This document shows positions 16,569-23,839 of a stretch of DNA of 64,000 nucleotides, piece after piece. Every line of letters begins with the position of its first letter. Position 1 is the stretch's first letter. The position numbers and the translations under genes were made by a program. Below the pieces are notes generated by a model. The model saw nothing but the letters and a program-made list of their open reading frames with translations, searched no databases and had not been told where the DNA came from. This DNA comes from Elusimicrobiales bacterium (GTDB lineage: Bacteria; Elusimicrobiota; Elusimicrobia; Elusimicrobiales; UBA9959): NCBI GenBank assembly GCA_028713125.1, contig JAQTOU010000003.1, forward strand, positions 248,001-312,000. Reading direction: 5' to 3'.

Positions 16569-18655
16569 CAGGCTTTTCTTCCCTTGGCCAGGAGCTTTTC
16601 CGTCTCCGAATCATTCTTTTCCGGTTCGGCCACCAGTTCGAAAGCGGCGTCATAAGCGCAGACGCCTGCGGCCACCTTCATGGCGGCGTGGCGCGAAAGG
16701 GTCAGGTATCCCGGCCTGGCGTTCAGCGCGGCGTCGAGCTGGTCCTTGGTGCTTCCGGCCGCGACCAGCTTGCGCAATTGCGCGTCCATGACCAGGACTT
16801 CGGCTATGACTTCCCGGCCCTGCACGCCGGTCATGCGGCAGGCGGGGCAGCCCGGAGAGGTGTACAGGAGCGCGGGCTTAACTCCGAGGGACTCCAGATG
16901 CGCGGATTCCTCCGGCGAAGGCGGGGTCGCCGTTTTGCAGGCCGGGCACAGCTTGGGCGCCAGGCGCTGCGCCACTACGGCCGTGGTCTGTTCCGAAACC
17001 ACATGCGGGTCCATGCCGAGGCGCGAGAAGCGGTAGGGGACTTCCTCCGCGGAGGAAGCGTGGAGGGTCGCCACCGTGAAATGCCCGGTGCTGGCGAAAT
17101 CGAAAGCGATGCCGGCGGTGGCGGGATCGCGGACCTCGCCCATGAAAAGCACGTCCGGGTCCAGGCGGACCACCGAGCGCAGGAGCGATTCCAGGCCGGC
17201 CCCGGCTTTATCGTTCACCTGCAGCTGTTTGGCCCCGGGCAGTTCGTACTCGATGGGGTCTTCTACGGTGATGACGCTGTATTTCCTGGTGCCGACCAGA
17301 TTGAGAAAGCTGCGGATGGAAGTGGTTTTCCCGCTGCCGGTGGGGCCGGCGAAGACCAGCAGGCCGGTGGGGGAGTCGGCCAGGCGCAGCAGTTCCGCGG
17401 CCTGGGCCGGGGCGAAGCCCAGCGCCTCGAGGGAGGGCGGGGAGGCTTTCGGGTCGAGCAGGCGCAGCACCGCGGCCTCGCCGGAGCCCGAAGCCACGGT
17501 CGCCAGGCGCACGCGGTACTGGCGCCCGGAAATATTCGTTTCAAAAGCCCCGTCCTGCGGCTTCCGGGAATTAGCGGTATCGAGCGAGGCCATGGCTTTA
17601 TAGCGCGTGACCAGCCTGGCCGCCACGTCGGGCCTCAGGCTGAGCACTTTGCGCAGGCCGCCGTCTATGCGGAAGCGCACGACGGCGCCGGCGGCGTCCG
17701 GCTCTATGTGGATATCGCTGGCGCGCTGGGCCGCGGCTTCCGAAAGCAGCTCGGCGGAGATCTTGGCCACCGGGTGGGCGTCGTCTATCTTTTCGTTCTC
17801 GAAGCCGTCCGCGCCGCTCAGCTCGGCGGAGCGTTCCGCGCTGATCAGGTCCAGGCCTTCCCTGAACACGGCGGTGAGCGCCTCTTCTTCGGCCAGAAGC
17901 AGGGAGAATTTCCCGCCGCCGGCATTGTAGAGGGTGCCCAGCGTTTCAAGGTCGAAGGGATCGCAGACGGTCATGCAATGAACCCCGTCATGGTTCAGCG
18001 CCAGCACTTTGTTCTTCTGGCAATAGTTTGGGCTGAGTATGCCGGGCAGGACTTCCTGCAGCTTTATCTCTTTGGCTGTTTTAAGGCCCAAATGCTCCGC
18101 CGCGAGCGGGGTAAGTTCCGAGAGAGGGAGCCCCAGCGCTTCGGCCAGCTGCCGCATATTGCGGGGCTTGGCGGCGTTAAGCCTGCCGCGCGCCGCCGCG
18201 CCGACGCGGCCTTTAGCGGCCAGGAATTCGATAAATTTTTCTATGGCGAAATCGGGGATCTTGGCGGCCTGGGCCGCCTGGGGCGTCCGGGCGGCCAGTA
18301 AGTTGTTGAGCGCCGAGACCAGCTTTTCAGGCGGGGCCGGTTTTGCCAGGTAGACCGCGCCGCGGGCGATGGCCCTGGCCCTAGTGTCGGCGTCCTTGAG
18401 GATAGTGAGGACTATAATGGCCGGGCTTTTCGGGGCTGAGGCGCGGATCTTTTCTATCAGCTCGAAACCGTCGAGGTCGGGCAGGAGCACGCGCGTGATC
18501 AGCGCGTCGGGCTTGCCGGCTGAGGCGGCGGCCAGGGCCGCGGCCGCGTCGGCGCAGGCGGTTACGGCATAGCCCGCGGCTTTGAGGGCGGTTTCATAAA
18601 GGCCCCGGTCTTTGCTGTCATGCTCAACCAGCAGAACGCTTTTATTTGAATTCAT
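16568..18655 (-). CDS. GspE/PilB-type assembly ATPase with N-terminal pseudo-receiver
   Basis: 695 residues. Residues 1-125 have a receiver fold, but the acceptor Asp is replaced: the motif reads ALITRVLLPDLDG, with Arg where the Asp should be, though the Lys (YLAKPAPP) is kept. A GspE N-terminal domain follows (about 170-265, MRQLAEALGLPLSELTPLAAEHLGL). The secretion ATPase then shows Walker A GPTGSGKTTSI, the Asp box ITVEDPIEYE, Walker B RLDPDVLFMGEVRD, the His box TGHFTVATLHAS and a zinc-binding C-x2-C / C-x2-C (LCPACKTAT, GCPACRMTG). It powers pilus or pseudopilus assembly at the inner membrane. First gene of a minus-strand operon; no PilC/GspF partner is in the window. Confidence 0.9.
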   Translation of the reverse strand: MNSNKSVLLVEHDSKDRGLYETALKAAGYAVTACADAAAALAAASAGKPDALITRVLLPDLDGFELIEKIRASAPKSPAIIVLTILKDADTRARAIARGAVYLAKPAPPEKLVSALNNLLAARTPQAAQAAKIPDFAIEKFIEFLAAKGRVGAAARGRLNAAKPRNMRQLAEALGLPLSELTPLAAEHLGLKTAKEIKLQEVLPGILSPNYCQKNKVLALNHDGVHCMTVCDPFDLETLGTLYNAGGGKFSLLLAEEEALTAVFREGLDLISAERSAELSGADGFENEKIDDAHPVAKISAELLSEAAAQRASDIHIEPDAAGAVVRFRIDGGLRKVLSLRPDVAARLVTRYKAMASLDTANSRKPQDGAFETNISGRQYRVRLATVASGSGEAAVLRLLDPKASPPSLEALGFAPAQAAELLRLADSPTGLLVFAGPTGSGKTTSIRSFLNLVGTRKYSVITVEDPIEYELPGAKQLQVNDKAGAGLESLLRSVVRLDPDVLFMGEVRDPATAGIAFDFASTGHFTVATLHASSAEEVPYRFSRLGMDPHVVSEQTTAVVAQRLAPKLCPACKTATPPSPEESAHLESLGVKPALLYTSPGCPACRMTGVQGREVIAEVLVMDAQLRKLVAAGSTKDQLDAALNARPGYLTLSRHAAMKVAAGVCAYDAAFELVAEPEKNDSETEKLLAKGRKA

Positions 18656-18761
18656 ATTTAACCCTCAATTCACGAGTATAACAAATATCTAAATAATGGC
18701 ATAATACCCAATAACCAGCATTCGGACCGGGCCTTTTTTAGCCAGCCGGCAGGCGGGTGCA

Positions 18762-19817
18762 ATGATCGAATTTATGAGCGAATATCTTATCGTAGCGGGG
18801 CTTGCCGTGGTTATGGCTCTTACCCTGGTCCTCCCTTTTTCGGTCCGGCGGGTCGAGGAGGAACTAGAAGCTTTCCTGCTCGTCATGGGGGCGGCGGCCG
18901 TAACTATCTCCGGCCTCTGGAGCCCGCACCTGCTCGGCGAGGCCCTTAAGGAACCTTTGGCCATCACGGCGGCGGTGGGGCTTGTGGGCTGGCTCTTCTC
19001 CCGGCTGAGGGACCGCTTCCGCGTCTGGACGCGGTCGCTCACGGCAAAACTCGGCCTGCGCCCGGCCGTTTTCCTGCTTGTGGCGGCCCTGGGGCTCGGC
19101 TCCAGCCTTTTCACCGCCATCATAGCGGCGGTTGTCCTGGTCGAGATAGTTTCGGCGCTGAACCTCGAGCGCCGCGGCGAAGTCCTGGTCACCGTTTACG
19201 CCTGCTACGCCATCGGCCTGGGCGCGGCCCTGACGCCTATCGGCGAGCCGCTTTCCACCATAGTGGTGGCCAAGCTCAAGGGCCTCCCTCATAACGCCGA
19301 TTTCTTTTTCCTGCTGCGCCTCGTGGGCATCTGGGTCGTGCCCGGCGTGCTGCTGAGCGCGGGGCTCGCCGCGCGCGCCGCCGGCGCGTTAAAAACGGAA
19401 GCCGCGGCGGAGGGCGAAGAGGCGGAAGCCGGCCGCGCCATAATTTTCAGGGCCGTAAAGGTCTATATCTTCGTCGCGGCGCTGATCCTGCTTGGCGCCG
19501 GGCTCGCCCCGCTGGCGGAGCGCTTCCTGACCGCTATCCCGACCTGGGCCCTGTACTGGATCAATAGTATTTCGGCGGTGCTCGACAATGCCACGATAGC
19601 GGCGGCCGAGATAACTCCGGCGATGAGCCTGCGGCAGATCACTTTCCTGCTTATGGGCCTGCTGGTCTCCGGCGGGATGCTGATACCCGGCAATATTCCC
19701 AATATCGTGAGCGCGGGCAAGCTCGGCATCAAATCGCGGGAATGGGCGCGCGCGGCGCTGCCTTTCGGCGCGGCGCTGATGGCGGCCTATTTCCTGCTGC
19801 TGACCTGGCTGGCTTAG
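18762..19817 (+). CDS. DUF1646 family membrane transporter
   Basis: 351 residues with about 10 membrane helices. Sequence blocks GVGLVGWLF, LGLGSSLFTAIIAAVVLVEIVSAL, YAIGLGAALTPIGEPLSTIVVAKL, WINSISAVLDNATIAAAEI and GLLVSGGMLIPGNIPNIVSAGKLGI match DUF1646, a family annotated as predicted cation transporters with ion-transporter-like repeats (an SN/DN motif in each half, here 'TPIGEPLST' and 'LDNATIAAAE'). The substrate is unknown. Divergent from the GspE-like gene. A small exported protein follows 25 bp downstream and is probably co-transcribed. Confidence 0.82.
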   Translation: MIEFMSEYLIVAGLAVVMALTLVLPFSVRRVEEELEAFLLVMGAAAVTISGLWSPHLLGEALKEPLAITAAVGLVGWLFSRLRDRFRVWTRSLTAKLGLRPAVFLLVAALGLGSSLFTAIIAAVVLVEIVSALNLERRGEVLVTVYACYAIGLGAALTPIGEPLSTIVVAKLKGLPHNADFFFLLRLVGIWVVPGVLLSAGLAARAAGALKTEAAAEGEEAEAGRAIIFRAVKVYIFVAALILLGAGLAPLAERFLTAIPTWALYWINSISAVLDNATIAAAEITPAMSLRQITFLLMGLLVSGGMLIPGNIPNIVSAGKLGIKSREWARAALPFGAALMAAYFLLLTWLA

Positions 19818-19842
19818 TTCAATGAAAGACGGAGGACAAAAT

Positions 19843-20256
19843 ATGAAGCCTGTTGCTAAAATTCTTCTAGCCGCGGGATTGCTCGCCGCCCTGGTAATCG
19901 CCGCCGGCGTGGCGAAATTCGACCTTCTCAACGACGATATCAATATAGCCGGCCCGGCCGTTACCGCGGCTGAGCTGGAGGGCTCCTGGGTCGGCCCGGT
20001 AGCCGGCCAGCCCGGGCGGGAAGAGGGCTTCGAGCTGCGCCCCGGCGGCGCGGCCGCCTCTATAAATATGGCTACGATGCTCTACAGCCGGTGGTCCATG
20101 CCGGGGCCCGGGCGCCTTCGACTGCGCTATACCAGCGTGGGCAACAAAGTCTCCTCTTCAGGCGACGAGGATTATTCGATAATCTCGCTGGGCAAGGACA
20201 GGCTTTCGCTCAAAGACAGCTACGGACGCCAGCTTGTTCTAAGCAGAAAGAAATAA
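19843..20256 (+). CDS. Small exported protein, lipocalin-like C-terminal domain
   Basis: 137 residues from the ATG at 19843, chosen because GGAGG lies at 19831-19835. One N-terminal hydrophobic segment (KILLAAGLLAALVIAAGVA) acts as a signal or anchor. The rest, from AAELEGSWVGPV through RLRLRYTSVGNKVSSSG to DRLSLKDSYGRQLVLSRKK, has the beta-strand rhythm 'L.G.W...L.....' of small lipocalin-like domains. No enzymatic motif. Probably periplasmic or tethered to the inner membrane. Follows the DUF1646 gene. Confidence 0.6.
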   Translation: MKPVAKILLAAGLLAALVIAAGVAKFDLLNDDINIAGPAVTAAELEGSWVGPVAGQPGREEGFELRPGGAAASINMATMLYSRWSMPGPGRLRLRYTSVGNKVSSSGDEDYSIISLGKDRLSLKDSYGRQLVLSRKK

Positions 20257-20275
20257 TTAATTATTTAAGTTCCGG

Positions 20276-21232
20276 CTATCTGCAGAGGCTTTGGCCGTAA
20301 TCCGCCGCCGTCCGCATGACGCCGGCGGTTTTAATGCCGGCCGAGATAACTGGCCCGGTATCGGCCAGGTCGCGCGCCTTGATAGCTTCGTAGAAGAAGC
20401 CGAGCGAGCCAGCCTGGATGTTTATAAAGCCGTGGTCGAAACCGTCCCTGGCCAGCTTGCAGCCCAGGTACATGGCCGAGAAGGCTTTATAGGTTTTTTT
20501 TGCGCCGTCCGGGAGGCCGGGAAGGGACGCGGCCCCGGTGCGGGTGGTGAAAAGAAGCTTCGCGAGATTAGTCCCGTCGTCGTATGCGGAGTATTTCCCG
20601 GAGACGAACTGGCTGAGCGGCACGAAGACCAGCGCGTAATCTTCGAAGCGCCCCGCCCAGAGGAGGTCGGCTTTCAGGCGGTCGGTCTGCACCCCGTTGT
20701 CGTCCAGGCCCAGGAAGCCGGCAAGCTTCACGGCCTGGTATTTTTTTGTGCCGGCCGGCAGCACGGAAGAAACGGCTCCGACCAGGTCGATGTTCCCGTT
20801 CTGCCCGGTCAGTTTCGCGACGGCGCTCACCGCGCTTGGGACGGCCTGTAAAAGTACCGGGTCGCTGAAGACGTCCTTGGCGGCTTCTATATCAGAAGCC
20901 ATGCAGAAAGACCCGTAATAATCGCTGTCGGTGCGGCAATAGGGCGTTACGTAATCCAGGCTTTTCTTAGTGAAGGCCACCGGGAGTTTTTCAAGGAGGG
21001 AGATTATGCCGTCGAAGCCGGAGCTCGCCGTGGCCACGGGATGGTCCAGGTCTTTTATCAGCGCGGCCTCGCCGCAGTCGAACTTGACCACCGTCCTCAC
21101 GGCCTCGCTTTCGGCGCTGAGGGCCGGCAGGCGCCTGTAGACGGCGGCCTCAGCGGAGTCTACGCAGGTCTCTTTTTGGAAATCGGCGCCCCAGCCCAGC
21201 GAGGCGAGAGAAAGTAAAAGTATATGTATCAT
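20276..21232 (-). CDS. Exported protein of unknown function
   Basis: 318 residues with a short signal peptide (MIHILLLSLASLGWGA). The mature part is mostly helical and contains eight Cys, several widely spaced (TCVDSAE, FDCGEA, PYCRTDSDYYGSFCM, LGCKLAR, SLCR), consistent with disulfides in the periplasm. No repeat, catalytic motif or known family is recognised. The segment PSAVSAVAKLTGQNGNIDLVGAVSSVLPAGTKKYQAVKLAG is amphipathic. It is followed by convergent 19843-20256. A dyad at 21252-21284 lies just upstream. Confidence 0.55.
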   Translation of the reverse strand: MIHILLLSLASLGWGADFQKETCVDSAEAAVYRRLPALSAESEAVRTVVKFDCGEAALIKDLDHPVATASSGFDGIISLLEKLPVAFTKKSLDYVTPYCRTDSDYYGSFCMASDIEAAKDVFSDPVLLQAVPSAVSAVAKLTGQNGNIDLVGAVSSVLPAGTKKYQAVKLAGFLGLDDNGVQTDRLKADLLWAGRFEDYALVFVPLSQFVSGKYSAYDDGTNLAKLLFTTRTGAASLPGLPDGAKKTYKAFSAMYLGCKLARDGFDHGFINIQAGSLGFFYEAIKARDLADTGPVISAGIKTAGVMRTAADYGQSLCR

Positions 21233-21251
21233 GGTCCGGTAGCGGCCCCCT

Positions 21252-21284
21252 GCCGCGCTTTTGATAATTAAATCAAAATGCGGC
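21252..21284. promoter_or_regulatory. Dyad upstream of the exported-protein gene
   Basis: GCCGC, then TTTTGAT, loop AATTAA, then ATCAAAA and GCGGC: 12 paired positions with a 2/1 internal mismatch. It lies 20-52 bp before the start at 21232. No T-run follows on either strand, so an operator or leader hairpin is more likely than a terminator. Confidence 0.4.
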
Positions 21285-21352
21285 GGAGGCCGTATGGGCC
21301 ATAGGACCTTTTAAATAATGGGTCCAGCGGGAATGAGGTTAGGGCGGCGCTT

Positions 21353-22288
21353 TCAGGCCGCGGCCAAAGCTTCGGCCAGGCTTGCCGGGATCACTACTAT
21401 GGCTTCGCTGCGGGCGGTGTCTTCGCCGTACTTCAGGTCCAGCGTGATCGCGGCCACGGAGTAGTGCTGCTCGCTGTCCAGCGTATCGCAAAGGGCTTCA
21501 AGCAGGAACCGCGGCTCTCCCAGCAGGGATTTGGGCGCGGAGGGCAGGAAGCCGTGCTTCAGCTTGTTCGATAAGGCGCTTATGACGGAGTTAAGGATGA
21601 TGTTCGCGAGCTCCGAGAACAGGAGCTCCTGCGCCTGGTTGAGCCCCGGCAATTGGGGCAGGCCGAGGAAACCGAGGGAGACGACGTTAATATCCTCCGG
21701 CTTGAAGATTATCATCGAGGTGAAGGAATATTTTCCGCCCACGCTGAAATACACGGCGAGGCCGGAGGCGCCGGAGACCGTGTGCCCGCGGACTATTTCG
21801 GCCATGCTGCCGTGCGATACGCGCACGCTGACCACGGTCCATTTCCCGGCGGAGATGCGGGACAGCCTTTCCGCGCAGCGCTCCATGCTGGCGGCGGCTA
21901 TCCCCTCGAGCGTGCCCGAGGGGTCCGCCGCCTTCGGGGCCAGCCCGGTCATCAGCACTTTGAAATCGTCGAAAGAGAAAGGCTTGCGCAGCACGGCGTG
22001 CACGCCTTTATCGTAAAGGCGCTGGTCGATCTCGTCCTGGTCCACAGCGGTAATAACCACCACGCGGGCCTGCGGGTCAATTCCAAGGATCTCCTCAAGC
22101 ACTTCGAGGCCGGATTTCCCCGGCAGGATGATATCCAGGAAGACCACCTCGGGCTTGAATTTTATGAAATATTCCAGGGCGGTCTCGCCGTTTTCGGCCT
22201 CGGCCACGACTTCATGGCCCAGTTTGGTCAGCAGGGCCTTTATGGTGTGCCTGGTAAGCGCGTTATCTTCAACCAGAAGTACTTTCAT
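21353..22288 (-). CDS. Receiver-CheC/CheX-like phosphatase fusion
   Basis: 311 residues from the ATG at 22288 (AAGG ribosome site); the frame stays open far upstream, but that part is only the shadow of plus-strand genes. The receiver is at about 1-120: VEDN, acceptor Asp in VVFLDIILPGKSG, Thr in VVITAVDQ, Lys in VLRKPFSFDD. The C-terminal domain (about 135-311) carries ELLFSELANIILNSVISALSN, close to the helix of CheC/CheX/FliY phosphatases where Glu and Asn attack the CheY phosphoryl group (E-x2-N kept), with a second, weaker repeat. Predicted role: self- or cross-dephosphorylation of receivers. Divergent from the PfpI gene. Confidence 0.82.
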   Translation of the reverse strand: MKVLLVEDNALTRHTIKALLTKLGHEVVAEAENGETALEYFIKFKPEVVFLDIILPGKSGLEVLEEILGIDPQARVVVITAVDQDEIDQRLYDKGVHAVLRKPFSFDDFKVLMTGLAPKAADPSGTLEGIAAASMERCAERLSRISAGKWTVVSVRVSHGSMAEIVRGHTVSGASGLAVYFSVGGKYSFTSMIIFKPEDINVVSLGFLGLPQLPGLNQAQELLFSELANIILNSVISALSNKLKHGFLPSAPKSLLGEPRFLLEALCDTLDSEQHYSVAAITLDLKYGEDTARSEAIVVIPASLAEALAAA

Positions 22289-22459
22289 GGATCCTTCCCC
22301 TTGCAATGGACTACCGCCCCCTGAAACCGCGTGAATAAACAAAGCTACTACGTATAATACAATAACTTGAGCATTGCGACTATATAGCCGTAAAGGACTC
22401 GTTGACCGGCTTGCGGCACACCGGCCGCGAATTGTTATAATTGGCGCTGGGGAGGATCT

Positions 22460-22966
22460 ATGAAAAAAATAGCGATGTTTATAGCTTTCCAGGGCTTCCG
22501 TGACGAGGAATATACGGAGCCTAAAAAAATTCTCGAGGCCGCCGGGCATAAGGTGGTCACCGTTTCCACGGCGAAGGGCGAGGCCAGGGGCAAGTTCAGG
22601 GCCGTAGCGCAGGTGGATAAGGTGGTCGGGGAGATAAACCCTGCCGAGTATGACGCGCTCGTGTTGGTGGGCGGGCCGGGGGCGCTGGAGCATTTGGACA
22701 CGCCGGAGGTCCACGCGCTGTTCAAAAAAGCCATGGAGCTGGGCAAGGTGATAGGCTCCATCTGCATCTCGCCGGTGGCGCTCGCGCACGCGGGGCTGCT
22801 GAAGGGCAGGAAAGTCGCCTGCTGGCCCGAAGGCGCGGCGGAGGTCGTGAAGTGCGGCGGGGAATATACCGGCGCGGAGGTGGAGACGGACGGGAAGCTT
22901 GTAACCGCGAACGGCCCCGTCCCGGCCAAAGACTACGGCAAAGCGCTTGTAGAGGCTCTTAAGTGA
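22460..22966 (+). CDS. DJ-1/PfpI family protein
   Basis: 168 residues. The nucleophile-elbow Cys is in GSICISPVALAHAGLLKGR; the acidic partner early in the chain is Glu in FRDEEYTEP; the oxyanion glycine run is LVGGPGALE. The family covers PfpI/YhbO-type deglycases, proteases and glyoxalases, and the exact activity is not decidable. C-terminal NGPVPAKDYGKALVEAL is typical. GGGGAGGATCT ribosome site; the cytochrome b5-like gene starts 7 bp after its stop, so the two form an operon perhaps tied to carbonyl or redox stress. Confidence 0.88.
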   Translation: MKKIAMFIAFQGFRDEEYTEPKKILEAAGHKVVTVSTAKGEARGKFRAVAQVDKVVGEINPAEYDALVLVGGPGALEHLDTPEVHALFKKAMELGKVIGSICISPVALAHAGLLKGRKVACWPEGAAEVVKCGGEYTGAEVETDGKLVTANGPVPAKDYGKALVEALK

Positions 22967-22973
22967 GGAAAAA

Positions 22974-23693
22974 ATGAAAACATTCGCCATTCTGTTGACG
23001 CTCGCGCTGCTTTCGGGAAGGGCGGCCGCGCAGGAGCAGGGAAAGATAACGGCTGAAGACGCCTGGAAATCCCGCACGTTCACCGCCGAGGAGCTGAAAA
23101 AATATAACGGCAAGGACGGGGCGCCCGCTTACGCGGCGGTGGACGGGATAGTTTACGACCTTTCCAAAACCAAGTTCTGGAAGGACGGCCAGCATATGAA
23201 GCTCCATAGCGCGGGCACCGACCTGAGCTCAGCTGTTCACAGCAAGGCCGCGAAGCTCATGCACAAAGACAGGCCGGTAATGGAGAAAGTCCCGAAGGTG
23301 GGAGTGATGGAGGGTTTTGCCCCGGTAAAGCCGGTCGCCGCCGCTCCGGCCTCCAAAACAAGCCAGGCGGCAGTTCCGGCGCCAGCGGTGCAGAGGCCCG
23401 CGCCGCCCGCCGAACCGTCGCCCGCGAAAACCGCGCCGGCGGCGGCCCCGCAGGAGGCCGCGAAAGCGCCGCTGGCCGCCTTGCATAAAGTTACGAAAGA
23501 GGAGCTCGGGCAGGAAACTTCCTGCCCGGTCACCGGGGAAAAAATAAAGGTTTCGGAAAAGACCCCGGCTCTGGATTTCAAGGGGAAAACTTATTATTTC
23601 TCCAGCCTGTCCAGCCTCCAGAAGTTCAGCAAGGATCCCGTTAAACTCCTGAAAGACAGGGCCGGGGCGCTGTTCAAGAAAAAGAAAAGCTGA
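22974..23693 (+). CDS. Exported cytochrome b5-like / YHS-like fusion
   Basis: 239 residues with a signal peptide (MKTFAILLTLALLSGRAAAQ). Residues about 35-115 look like a small cytochrome b5-like heme/steroid-binding domain: RTFTAEELKKYNGKDGAPAYAAVDGIVYDLSKTKFW and GQHMKLHSAGTDLSSAV, the two His of HMKLH and the following region being candidate ligands. A Pro/Ala linker (115-180) joins a YHS-type segment (TSCPVTGEKIKVSEKTPALDFKGKTYYFSSLSSLQKFSKDPVKLL) that usually binds metal in transport proteins; here Cys and the 'YYFSS..S...F..DP' part are kept. A periplasmic heme/metal sensor or carrier is likely; exact job unknown. Confidence 0.75.
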   Translation: MKTFAILLTLALLSGRAAAQEQGKITAEDAWKSRTFTAEELKKYNGKDGAPAYAAVDGIVYDLSKTKFWKDGQHMKLHSAGTDLSSAVHSKAAKLMHKDRPVMEKVPKVGVMEGFAPVKPVAAAPASKTSQAAVPAPAVQRPAPPAEPSPAKTAPAAAPQEAAKAPLAALHKVTKEELGQETSCPVTGEKIKVSEKTPALDFKGKTYYFSSLSSLQKFSKDPVKLLKDRAGALFKKKKS

Positions 23694-23696
23694 CCT

Positions 23697-23825
23697 GAAA
23701 ATTGCTGCTGCAATTTTCCGCCCGCATAGCGGGCGCCCTGCGGGAGGCATACACCTCGTCGGGCCTGGCGCGCATGGCGCTGGGCCCTCCGCCCGCTGCG
23801 CGGGGAATCCTGCAGGAATTTTTAT
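23697..23825. repeat. Imperfect long inverted repeat between convergent genes
   Basis: The gap between the b5/YHS gene and aroA is one palindromic block. Left: hairpin GAAAATTGC/GCAATTTTC (23697-23718) and perfect CGCCCGC/GCGGGCG (23719-23735). Right arm (23785-23825) read on the minus strand repeats the same order: AAAAATTCCTGCAGGATT, then CCCCGCGCAGCGGGCGGAGG. Probably a two-way transcription stop or a decayed palindromic element; no gene in it. Confidence 0.5.
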
Positions 23826-23839
23826 AACACCTGATTTCT

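Noticed and set aside
22289-23113. Long N-terminal extension of the receiver-CheC frame on the minus strand
   Set aside because: It is antisense to the PfpI and b5/YHS genes, has low-complexity composition, and the receiver begins at a normal ATG with ribosome site at 22288.
23697-23825. Integron attC site
   Set aside because: No GTTRRRY/RYYYAAC core pair at the ends and no integrase; better seen as a palindromic block.
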